Origin: Thermogymnomonas acidicola JCM 13583
Lineage (GTDB): Archaea; Thermoplasmatota; Thermoplasmata; Thermoplasmatales; Thermoplasmataceae
Length of the DNA stretch: 64,000 nt
Assembly (NCBI RefSeq): GCF_001316105.1
Contig: NZ_BBCP01000007.1
Location: 54,837 to 118,836 of the forward strand
Direction of reading: 5' to 3'
In this document: positions 20,799 to 29,847 of the stretch, piece after piece
Layout of the letters: the number at the start of each line of letters is the position of its first letter
How positions within the stretch are numbered: position 1 is the first letter of the stretch
Translations under genes and position numbers: made by a program
The notes under the pieces: model-generated
The model's input: only the letters and a program-made list of their open reading frames with translations
What the model was told of the DNA's origin: nothing
Databases searched by the model: none

Positions 20799-20851
20799 TT
20801 CGCATCCGTAAGGTACTGGCACAATTTAACCCTTACGCGGCACCGCGCATA

Positions 20852-20860
20852 CATTTATAT
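20852..20860 (+). promoter_or_regulatory. TATA box of the helicase-nuclease gene
   Basis: CATTTATAT, centred about 29 bp upstream of ATG 20885. The distance fits a leaderless transcript starting at or next to the ATG and supports that start over the longer upstream frame, which would run through the tRNA. Confidence 0.65.
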
Positions 20861-20884
20861 CCGCACCACGGAATTTCTATTTTC

Positions 20885-23472
20885 ATGGAGCACACGGATG
20901 CCGGTATAGAACTCAGCGATGAGCAGCTCCGTGCCGTAATGGCTGAGGAGAGGTACGTCAGGGTCATAGCCGGCGCAGGCACAGGGAAGACAGAGACACT
21001 GGTGTCCAGGATAATACACCTTATCAAGGACAGAGGTGTGCCGCAGGAGAGGGTCGTGGCATTCACCTACACTGAGAGGGCAGCGGCTGAGATGCTCTTC
21101 AGGGTTTACGAGCGAACCGGCGGGGGCGGCATCAATGCCGGCTCAATAGGAAAGATGTTCGTGGGAACTATTCACTCGTTCTGCTTCAACGAGCTGAAGA
21201 AGAGGTTCGGCTACGACAGCTACACACCGATGGACGAGGGACTTGAGAACGCTGTTCTCATGCGGTTCCTTGAAGGGCGCTATGATGTTGAGAATTTCAA
21301 GAAAGTTATCTCCATCTTCTATGAGGAGATGCTTGATAGGAAGGAGCTGAAAAGGGTACACCCGGAAGTGATGGGCCTCATAGAGGAGTACGAGGAATAC
21401 ATGGAGGAGAAGAGGCTCATAGACTTCCCGCGCATGCTCTCTATCTACCACTCGAAGCTGAAAGAGGGTTACAGGCCAGAGATCGAACACCTCCTAGTGG
21501 ACGAGTTCCAGGACATCAACAGGCTTCAGTTCGAGATCATCCGGCTCATCGGGAAAAGCTGTTCCGTCTTTGTCGTTGGCGACCCCCCCAGGCAGACAAT
21601 ATACAGGTGGCGCTGTTCGGACCCGTCACTCATCAATGAGTTCGAGAGGGCGTTCCCGGGCACTGCCACATACTACCTGACCAGGAACAGGAGGAGCGTG
21701 CCGGAAATAGTAAGACTAGCGAACTCAATTGATGAAGCGTACCTGTCTTCGCCCAGGGAGTCGATGTTGAGGCCAGTGAGGGAAGAGAGGGGGGGCACAG
21801 TGAGCACTTTCAGTGGGTATGAAGCAGAGATAGCGGAAACCATAGAGAAAAGCGTGAAGGGTGGTGGGGGGCCAGGTATTCTGACTTTGCCGTCCTGTAC
21901 AGGAGCGTGAAGGGCAATGCCAGCGGCCTGATAACGGAGTTCAGGAGACGGGACATACCGTTCGTCATATTCGGCAACTCCGCCATCTTTTCCATGCCCG
22001 AGATGGAAGCCATTAGGACCGTCTACAAGTGGTTCGTGGACGCCTCTAGGCAAGGTGGCGATCCACCGGAGAAAGAGATCGGAATCCTGTCGGAGAGGTT
22101 CGGCAGGCCTGCTGAAGTGATATCCGCTGACCTTGCCAGGGCCAGGGAGAAGTTCAGAAGGACGTCCGGCACAGCGCTGGATGCATTCTCACAGGCCTAC
22201 AAGATGGTGTATGCAGCCATAGGGATCAAGGGGGGGCTCGACAGCACAAAGGCCGAAGACCATGGCCTCCTCCTCGCCATGGCATCATTCTCAAAGATGG
22301 TGGGTGATTTCGAGCAGTCAGTGAGCCTGGGGGGGGCAGGAACGGGCACTGGAAAACGTACGTGAGGGGGGGACTGTTGAGGTACCTCAGTGACAGTGAA
22401 TCGGAAAGGATCTATGGCATAAGCGCAGATGAAAACAGGGTCAGGGACGCGGTGACTGTCAGCACCATCCACAGCGCCAAGGGGGCTGGAGTGGAACGTC
22501 GTATTCCTGCCGGACATAGACAAGCTCCGCTCAAGGCCGAGCAGGCCGGTTTTGAGCAAGGATCTCTACGACCACTGGAGGTATTCAGGTGGGGGCGTGG
22601 AGCACTACAACCTCGCTTACGTTGCCGTCACAAGAGCAAGGGACACCGTGATGTTTGTCAGGAACAGGATATTCGGTGGTGGCAAGAACTCCAGTGAGAT
22701 CAGGGTCCACGGATCGAAGGCCTCCCCACGGAAGTACTCGATCTTCGACGCGACATCGATCTCCGACTACTACGTCTGCCCGCACCACTACTATCTGGGC
22801 AGCGTGTGCGGCTTTGTGCAGGGCACTGACAGGATGAAGGGATTCGGGGGGGAATCCGTGCACAGGGTGCTGAAGGCCGTAGCCTCAGCGGCCAACAGGG
22901 ACAGGCTGACGAGGGGGGGACAGGTCAGGAAGATAGTGGAGAGGGAGGTCCACCTGCCATATGCAACGCCGGAAGACGTCCGGAGGGTGAGGCAGGACGT
23001 GGAGGAAAAGGTAATGGGTGTCCTGGATTACCTGAAATCGGCGCACGTTCAGAGTACAGAGGACGGCATGATGCACCTCTCACTTGGCACATCGATCCTC
23101 AGGGGGGGCAGGACCGACCTGCTGGTCAGGCCTGATAGCGAGTCCATTGAGGTCATAGACTACAAGTCTAACCTGTCCGGGGGGGATGGGGGGGACGATA
23201 TGAAGCGTTACAGCATGCAGCTCGCAGTCTACAGGAAAATGCTTGAGGGCCAGGGGGGGATGATTGTGAGGTCCGTGAAGGTACTCAACCTCAGGGATGG
23301 AAAGCTGCATAACCTCGATGCGGGCCCGAAGATCGACAAGGAACTTGAAAAGTGCATCGCCGGGATGTCGGCCGGTGAATTCAGGGGGGGGAGGCCTTGC
23401 GCCTTCTGCGGCGAGTGTGAATACAGGGACATATGCAGGTTCACTGACACTGACATGAGGAAAAAAGGTTAA
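20885..23472 (+). CDS. UvrD/AddA-like helicase fused to a PD-(D/E)XK nuclease with Fe-S cysteines
   Basis: Superfamily 1 helicase, about 860 residues. Helicase motifs in order: Q-motif region ELSDEQLRAV, Walker A GAGTGKTETL, motif Ia FTYTERAAAEM, motif Ic GTIHSFC, Walker B LLVDEFQDIN, motif III VGDPRQTIYRWR (with an extra Pro), motif IV TRNRRSVPEIV, motif V STIHSAKGLEWNVVF and motif VI YVAVTRARD. The C-terminal 270 residues form a RecB/Cas4-type nuclease: RTDLLVRPDSESIEVIDYKSNL carries the D...D-x-K motif. One cysteine before it (YYVCPHHYYLG) and a cluster after it (CAFCGECEYRDIC) fit a 4Fe-4S site as in AddB and Cas4. Frames change near 21880, 22350 and 22490. It probably acts in end resection or repair; no AddB partner or chi-recognition gene is adjacent. 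Confidence 0.87.
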
Positions 23473-23477
23473 GGCTC

Positions 23478-23715
23478 ATTCTTGATACACCCATGTCCTG
23501 CAATAGAAGTACCGCTGAACGGTGATGCGGTACGACGACACAGGACTAGATGTCACCGGGCCATGGGCCTCGAACCTAGCAAATGGCCGCAGGCCTTGCT
23601 GTGAAAGTCCGACCAGCGGCAGGTGAAGAAATCCCCCACAGGGTCAGTGGGATCATGAAAGGTGATTGGTCCCCCCCGTTAAAGTGGGGGGGAAGATCAA
23701 GATTCAACCACGAGG
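23478..23715 (+). ncRNA. Structured non-coding element, possibly an omega-RNA-like / IS605 right-end sequence
   Basis: This 240-bp gap holds a chain of perfect stems: GTCCTG/CAGGAC (23495-23500, 23541-23546) enclosing GTACCGC/GCGGTAC (23509-23515, 23527-23533). Next come GGCCAT/ATGGCC (23559-23564, 23583-23588) and ATCCC/GGGAT (23631, 23649). A final C7/G7 stem with loop GTTAAAGT lies at 23671-23692. The last hairpin followed by GAAGATCAAG resembles the 3' end of TnpB omega-RNAs of archaeal IS200/IS605 elements, from memory only. No tnpB or tnpA is present. I find no RNase P or SRP core motifs. It could also be a long 5' leader of the site-2 protease gene, whose ATG is at 23722. That it is a structured RNA is likely; its class is uncertain. 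Confidence 0.5.
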
Positions 23716-23721
23716 AAACTT

Positions 23722-24820
23722 ATGTACAGCCAGGAGAAGGTGAGGGTTGAGAGCGATGACCTCGAGTTCGTTGTGAAGACTGTTACCTCAAGGGTCAAGA
23801 CATACGATGTTCAGGTGAACCCTGAACACATAAGGTTCTTCTTCTTCCACTCCGACAACCCCCCCGACATCGCAGAGGCCTTCGATGACATTAGGAAGGT
23901 ACTCGTTGATAGGGGGCTACATACCCTTCATTGCTGAGGACGGCGAGGCTTTCATAGAGGTCGACAGGCGCCCCCCCCAGGTCAGGTACAGGAGCAACAC
24001 AGTGAACCTGGTGATGCTGATCCTGACCCTGGCCTCCACCATATACGTGGGGGGGTCTGGCTACGCATCTGCCTTCGTCAGCCCGGGCCCATACAGGGAG
24101 GAGCTGAGCCTCCTCTACGGCTTCGCGTTCTTTTCCGCACCCCCTCATGCTGATCCTCGGCATACACGAAATAGGGCACTACATTGTGGCCAAGAGGCAC
24201 CATGTGAGGGCCTCGCTACCGTTCTTCATACCGTTCCCTCTGGAGCTGGGCACGTTCGGGGGGGCCTTCATATCCCTAAGGGACCCCATACCGAACAAGA
24301 GGGCAATGACTGAGATAGGGGCTGCAGGGCCAATCTTCGGTTTCCTGACTGCGCTGCCCCTCATGTTCCTGGCCTCCTACCTTTCCAGGGTATTCAGGCC
24401 TGTGACAGACTACGTGCCCTTCATAATACACCTCCCCCTCATATACCACCTGTTCCACCTACAGGTCCCAACGGCCAGGCCCATATTCCCGATGGTCCTC
24501 GCCGTGTGGGTCGGCATGTTCGCCACAGCGATGAACCTGATCCCTGTGGGGGGGCAGCTTGACGGCGGTCATGTGATCAGGGGCCTCCTGGGACGCAACG
24601 CCGTATATGCAGACTATGCCTTCGTGGCCATACTCTTCTACCTGGGCATAAGGTACCCGGGTGGTGGCTCCTCGCAATATTCGTCATATTCATGGGGATC
24701 ACACACCCGCCTGCGCTGGATGACTACTCTCCCATAAGGCCCAGGGACATAGCAATAGGCGTTTTCGCACTGGTGATGTTTGTGCTCACGTTCACCGTGG
24801 TGCCCATATCACAGGCCTAG
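23722..24820 (+). CDS. Site-2 protease family membrane metallopeptidase (M50)
   Basis: Intramembrane zinc protease. After an N-terminal soluble domain (MYSQEKVRVESDDLEFVVK, YIPFIAEDGEAFIEVDR) come membrane segments (VNLVMLILTLASTIYVGG, LMLILGIHEIGHYIVA). The latter carries the HEIGH zinc motif and the former precedes it. The second catalytic element is NLIPVGQLDGGHV, where the Asp is the third ligand. Other conserved parts are FFIPFPLELGTFGAFI, AMTEIGAAGPIFGF and a C-terminal membrane stretch ending in VVPISQA. Frames change near 23910, 24145 and 24660. The family cleaves membrane-bound regulators or signal peptides; the substrate here is unknown. It is followed at 60 bp by the thermopsin gene. 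Confidence 0.88.
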
Positions 24821-24854
24821 CGTACACAGAGTGTAAAAGTTATTCACATACGTT

Positions 24855-24863
24855 CATATATAC
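24855..24863 (+). promoter_or_regulatory. TATA box of the thermopsin gene
   Basis: CATATATAC centred about 22 bp before ATG 24881, the right distance for a short-leader or leaderless transcript. It shows that the protease locus has its own promoter separate from the M50 gene. Confidence 0.6.
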
Positions 24864-24880
24864 ACTGAGCATAGGTCGCC

Positions 24881-27273
24881 ATGCGCAGTAAACTTCTCAC
24901 GCTTGTGACAGTTGCCATTGCGGTCGTGGCTGTCATTGGTTTTATGGGCTTTGCGGCTACGCATGCCCCAAGCAGCCAGCCAAAGTCAACTGGGAACAGG
25001 GCTCCCTCAGGCAGCGGGACTGGAGGCACTGGTACGGCCACACAGGTCTCGGTTTTACCGGCCCAGCTGAGTAAGCCCGTGAACAACTACCTGTTCATGC
25101 CAGCGAAGGTGCACAGGTTCCTGATGCAGAACGGAACCGTGATGCCCCCCCTTTACACGCAGTCACCGGCGCCATGGGCATTGGTTTCTTCGGCCTTGAG
25201 AACGTCTCGGGCAAGCTGGTCGGTTCGAACTACTACGCGTCCAGTTTCGAGGCAACGGTCAACATCACAAACCTGAGCGTATTCAACCTTGCAAACGATG
25301 CCCCCCCGTACTCACTGACATTCCAGCTGAACACGGTCACAGCGAACACCACCCTGTTCGGCCAGTCGAAGTACACCTTCTGGACGCAGAACGTGATCAC
25401 GTATTCTGTCAGGACGCATGATCTGGGGTTCGAGGACAACATATGGAACTTCAGCAGCACAGCTGCATACCTGTCCTCGAACGCAATCCTCAACTCCACC
25501 GGGCAGGTATATCCATATCCCGGTGTGCACATAGCGATAGGGCCATCATACCTGATCAAGCCGCCATTCAGCGTCACACTCTACCTGAACACCTCTGAAA
25601 TCGATGGGAACAACGTCGTCTATTTCAATTACTCCATCCCACAGCTCGGTGTGAACGCACATACGACAGGGTCACATTCAACTCCACATACGGGATGCCG
25701 CCAGGCTACAGGGCACCACCGTCCTACTTCCTGGTGAGCGGCACCCAGCTGGCACCGGTGGGCCTGCTGTATGACGCAGAGATCATGATGGGCGGCCCTG
25801 GAGGAGGATCGACCACTACGTTCTACAGCATCAACGGCAACCTCTCCCTGAAGTACATCCCAGCGCAGAACCCGATGAACGGGAACCACCCGGCACCCCC
25901 CCCGCCCCCCCCTCCTCCACCTCCACCTCAGCAGGGAATGAAGAAGGCAGCCTACGTCAACGTGCCTGCGGCCTTTGACTTCGGCACAGATACCGGTGAG
26001 ACGTCCACGGGCGTTGCGGTGACCTGGAACAGCCAGGACAAGGCGATACTGACCACAGGCCCCCCCTCACTACTATATGGCATGTGGAACGTCTCATCCG
26101 ACACGACCATGGAGCAGTTCTCCGGCCAGGTCTCGCCCAGCAATGCATTCCTGTTCGTGAGCCCGGGCGAGACGCTCAACTACAGCCAGGCCGGCTACGT
26201 GCACTGACTCCCTCGGGCACCTACAGCTTCATGCTTCCTTCCGGCCAGTACGCTGCCCTGGCACTGCTCAGCGACCACAGGGCGGTGGCCCAGATACTGA
26301 CAGGTGAAAACACGTTCAGTCTGCCGCTGGACATGTCCGCAGGGGGGGTCTACACACCTCTCTTTGCGATGAACAACGCTCAGCTACAGAACATATCGTA
26401 TGCAGGAAACGGTACCCTTTCGAACCCATACATGCTGTTCAACAATGAGTACGGTTACATCGATCCCCTGTTCGGTGAGATCAACGACTACGCGTTCCCG
26501 CAGTTCGAGGGCGTCATGCTGATAAACACGAGCGCGTACGTGATGGCGAAGGACATGCCGACCTTCCCTGTCATATACCAGGGCTCGTTCCTTGACACTG
26601 CCCTCGTGGAGGGCCTGGTCCCGTTCAACTACCTGGGCTACTGGGCCTACAACGTGTCCCACTTCATGCTCACGGACAGCAGGGTAACCGGTTGGTTCTT
26701 CACAGACGATGCCGGTGAGCCCCCCCTGGCCAACGTGATACTCTGGAACACCACCGATTCACTCATCGCCTCAGACCAGTTCCTCTCCATGGACTCTTCA
26801 GTGCTCATATTCGGTGGCATGAACAACACGGTCTGGGGCAACTACTTCATGGACTCGCCGGCCATTGCCAGCGCGTCCCTCGAATCCGCATGGAATCTGT
26901 GGGGCGCGCCACTTGGCCTGGCAGTCTACTCCTCTAACAACACAATATACAACAACTTCTTCGCCACAGCACTCACGGCCATAAGCCCATCGACGAGCAT
27001 ATACACAGGAAACGCCAGTGTGTACATTAACGAGTGGAACATATCCCTGGAGCCGGCATCGCAGGTGAACTACTTCGACGGTCAGCCCCCCCTGTCAGGC
27101 AGCATAATAGGCGGCAAGTACCAGGGTGGCAACTTCTGGTACAACTTCAACGGCACGGTCCCTTATAATGACAGCGCTGATAGAGTATGGAGGGGGACTA
27201 CCTGCCCCCCCTTAACCTCATAGACCTGAGGCCCGCCCACTCACAGATGCTCCAGGCAACGTGCCATACCTGA
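24881..27273 (+). CDS. Thermopsin-family secreted acid protease (A5) with polyproline linker
   Basis: Predicted pepstatin-sensitive-like acid endopeptidase acting outside the cell. ATG 24881 gives a signal peptide (MRSKLLTLVTVAIAVVAVIGFMGF) and a Ser/Gly/Thr-rich spacer, then the A5 domain: MGIGFFGLENVSG, LTFQLNTVTAN, YTFWTQNVITY, NIWNFSS. A run of about 11 prolines at 25897-25931 separates it from a second beta-rich region (AAFDFGTDTGETSTG, GPSLLYGMWNVSSD) and a Thermopsin C-terminal-like repeat region (NNTVWGNYF, YSSNNTIYNNFF, GGKYQGGNFWYNF, DYLPL). Many NxT/S sites suggest glycosylation. Frames change near 25165, 25665 and 26205. As written this frame stops at 27273, inside the start of the sedolisin gene, and a single run-length correction would fuse the two. 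Confidence 0.78.
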
Positions 27274-28957
27274 TGACCTCGCCGTACTTCCAGCAGTACT
27301 TGATCAACCTGGGGGGGCCAGCGAATGGCAGCATGGAGCTCAACGTCACCCTCTACCTCAACTTCACGAACCTGAGCGGCTGGAGCAGTTCGTTAGCGAG
27401 GTCAACTCGCCGATGAGCCCATACTTCGGGGGACTACCTGACACCGCAGCAGTTCCGGGCAATGTACTACCCATCCGCATCTGTAATCGGGCAGATAGAG
27501 GCATACTACTCTGGCCTGGGCTTCAAGGTCTGGAGCTACTGGTACGCGCCCCCCCTGGTGATAGTGCTGCAGGGCAACGTGAGCATGTTCGAGCATACCT
27601 TCGGAACGATGCTATATGAGTATGAGTTCACATATCCGAACGGTTCATACGCGACGTTCGTGACGAACACCGCTAACCCGTACATACCGGAGCAGTTCTC
27701 CCAGTACATCGTGCACGTCTATGGCCTGAGCTATTCGTCAGACGCCCTCCTATCAGAGGTGAACAGGCAGGACCTGAAGACTGAGGTCACTGGTGCCACG
27801 CAGACCGCTGGGTCCCAGATCAGCATGAGCAGTGTGGTGACACCACTTAACCTCGAGCAGTTCTACGGCGTCAGTGAACTCCAGCAGATGGGCTACACGG
27901 GCCAGGGCATCAAGATAGGGATACTTGGCGTTGGCGAGTCTGTCAACATGTCCGCTGTAAGGGCCTTCTGGGACCGCTTCGGAATACACAACCCGAGCGT
28001 TGTGCTTGTCAACCTCACCCCCCCGAACGGAATGAATCCTTATCCGGAGGGCGTTGAGGCTGACCTCGATGTGGAGTGGTCCGGGGCCATGGCGCCCAAC
28101 GCCACCATATACGATGTCATGCAGCCCTTCAACCTCACCGGCATAGGCGACAATGCGGTGAACATCGAGCTCTACTACATGCTCAACGTGATACGCCCGC
28201 AGGTCATATCGGGCAGCTGGGCGGAGCTGCAGTTCCACCACGACAGCGGCTTCGCCAGGATATATGACCTCATAGGCCTGCAGGCCGTGGCAGAGGGTAC
28301 GACCATATTCCTTGGTTCTGCCGACAGCCACAGCATATTCTACCTCACCGTGATGGCCTCACAGTACATCGTCTCAGTTGGGGGGGGTGTATACCCTGTG
28401 CTTAACAGCACCGGCCAGATAGTGCAGCAGTACGCGTGGTACCAGCCACAGTTCAGCTGGTACGGTGGCCCGGTCGGTTCCGGAGGAGGTAACAGCTTCT
28501 TCTTTGCCAGGCCAGTATACCAGAGCGCCGAGACGATAGTTGTGCCCTCGACCTTCACCAACAGGGGGGGCCAGCCAGACCTAGCCATGCCTGCTGCGAA
28601 GATGCTCTTCGCATTCAGGAATTTCTTCGGTGTTGCGGCGGCACATCGTTTGCCACGCCCATAACCGCAGGCATATTCGCTGACATAGAGCAGGAATACG
28701 GCAGCATATCAGGCACTGCTGGGTACCTCGGCTGGGTGCAGCCCGCACTCTACGAGCTGGGTTACGGCACCATGTTCGGTTACCAGGCCTACTTCCAGGT
28801 CAACTACGTGCAGCCGTACCCTGGCATGGTGGGCAGCGGGTACCTGGGCCCAGGCTGGAACGACTTTGTGGGCATCGGTTCCATACAGGCCTTTAACCTC
28901 TCACAGGACCTGGTGAACTATTACCTCACCACCGCAGTCATAGGCTCCGGCCTGTGA
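27274..28957 (+). CDS. Sedolisin (S53, kumamolisin-like) serine-carboxyl protease
   Basis: Acid protease with a Ser-Glu-Asp triad. The propeptide is readable: LNVTLYLNFTNLSGLEQFVSEVNSP, then YFGDYLTPQQF, then VSMFEHTFGTMLYEYEF, a Pro-kumamolisin activation domain. The catalytic domain starts around VVTPLNLEQFYGVSELQQMGYTGQGIKIGILGVGE. The Glu and Asp lie in PEGVEADLDVEWSGAMAPNA, the oxyanion Asp in FLGSADSH, the VGG strand in YIVSVGG, and the serine in CGGTSFATPITAGIF (after the frame change near 28635). The calcium-site end reads GPGWNDFVGIGS. There is no signal peptide of its own: the reading frame emerges from the thermopsin gene upstream, so this may be the C-terminal half of one polyprotein. 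Otherwise the first ATG in this frame is at about 27274, which would give a cytosolic protein, unlikely for this family. Confidence 0.85.
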
Positions 28958-28967
28958 CACCTGCCCT

Positions 28968-28990
28968 TTTTTGATATCCTTTAATTTTAG
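28968..28990 (+). terminator. T-rich transcription terminator after the sedolisin gene
   Basis: CTTTTTTGATATCCTTTAATTTT begins 10 bp after the stop at 28957. Archaeal RNA polymerase stops at such T tracts without a hairpin. Confidence 0.5.
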
Positions 28991-29069
28991 CCACCTCATT
29001 TCTCCATTCTGGTCCACCCATCATTACCATGTGCATGATTGAAATTGAATGAATTCACAACTGTGATGC

Positions 29070-29181
29070 GTTATACTGCATTCATTTATGGCGATCCCCC
29101 CCTGTAACTCTTGGCTGGCCTGCGATCTCCGGCACACCACACCTGTCGCCTCTCTTTAGCACATGGGCACAATGGGCATGC
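29070..29181 (+). promoter_or_regulatory. Promoter and leader of the PolB2 gene pair
   Basis: A TATA-like CATTTATGG lies at about 29082-29090, roughly 95 bp before ATG 29182. The leader is open in the frame of the downstream gene for 20-30 codons (WPAISGTPHLSPLFSTWAQ before the ATG), so the true protein start may be earlier and obscured by the C7 run at 29096-29102. Confidence 0.35.
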
Positions 29182-29847
29182 ATGCACAGTTCACTCCGGA
29201 TAAGGCGTCTGAGGGACCTGGACCAGGAATACCTGGACAGCCTGCTGAGGTCATGCGTGGAGGAGGGCGGTTCCTGCCACCTCCTGCTGTCCGATGGCGT
29301 GGTGCTGGATGTGGAGAGGTACCTGGGGGGGACGGATATGTCAGAGATGGTCATGGTGCAGAGGATCCTCACGCCCTTCCAGCTCAGGCGCATACTCCTG
29401 GAGGGCGACACTTTGCCGCACCTCATTGTCCTCTCGTCCTCGGTGCTGTCGGAGTGGGGCATGGAGATAACACTCTCCGTTCTCGACATCATGAGGATGA
29501 AGGCATACTTCCAGGGCTGTCAGATAACCCTGGTTGTCTTCGGGGCGCCGTTCATCCTCGACCATGTTGCCAGGGGGGCTTGCCGTGAATGGGTAGGACG
29601 GTACCGACAGCAAGGGCCGTGCTCAGGCCTGTGGTGGAGGGGATACTGCGCATGTCGGAGATGCTCCCAGAAGAGGAGAGGCGCGCTGCACTGCACATAC
29701 TCGAGAGCGGAAAGCGCCGGGTGCCAGAGGCCTCATTCGGGGGGCCTGGACAGCCAGTTCTCTTTCCTGCTCTCCGTCCTGATAGACCTGGAGAGGAGGG
29801 TCAGGCAGCTGGAGGCGGCCAGGGATGCTGGTGAACGCCACAGGTGA
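29182..29847 (+). CDS. PolB2-associated protein, RecA-fold-like without P-loop
   Basis: About 220 residues. The readable core is LLLSDGVVLDVERYLGG, ILTPFQLRRILLEGDTLPHLIVLSSSVLSEWGMEI, ITLSVLDIMRMKAYFQGCQITLVVFGAPFILDHVARG, then helices (RAVLRPVVEGILRMSEMLPEEERRAALHIL) and a C-terminal coiled region (SFLLSVLIDLERRVRQLEAARDAGERHR). The pattern of a hydrophobic strand ending in LSSS, an Arg-rich helix and a VVFGAPF strand recalls RecA/KaiC-like ATPases, but no Walker A is seen, so it may be inactive or the N-terminus may be hidden. Frames change near 29580 and 29700. It overlaps the start of the polymerase gene by 23 bp, implying coupled translation and joint work. In Sulfolobus, from memory, PolB2 also sits in a damage-induced operon with small partner genes. 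Confidence 0.5.
   Translation: MHSSLRIRRLRDLDQEYLDSLLRSCVEEGGSCHLLLSDGVVLDVERYLGGTDMSEMVMVQRILTPFQLRRILLEGDTLPHLIVLSSSVLSEWGMEITLSVLDIMRMKAYFQGCQITLVVFGAPFILDHVARGACREWVGRYRQQGPCSGLWWRGYCACRRCSQKRRGALHCTYSRAESAGCQRPHSGGLDSQFSFLLSVLIDLERRVRQLEAARDAGERHR

Noticed and set aside
23478..23715. RNase P RNA or SRP RNA for the structured element
   Set aside because: I could not find the P4 and CR V cores of RNase P or the GGAA/AGCAGC asymmetric loop of SRP helix 8. GTGAAAGTCC is only a partial likeness to the former.
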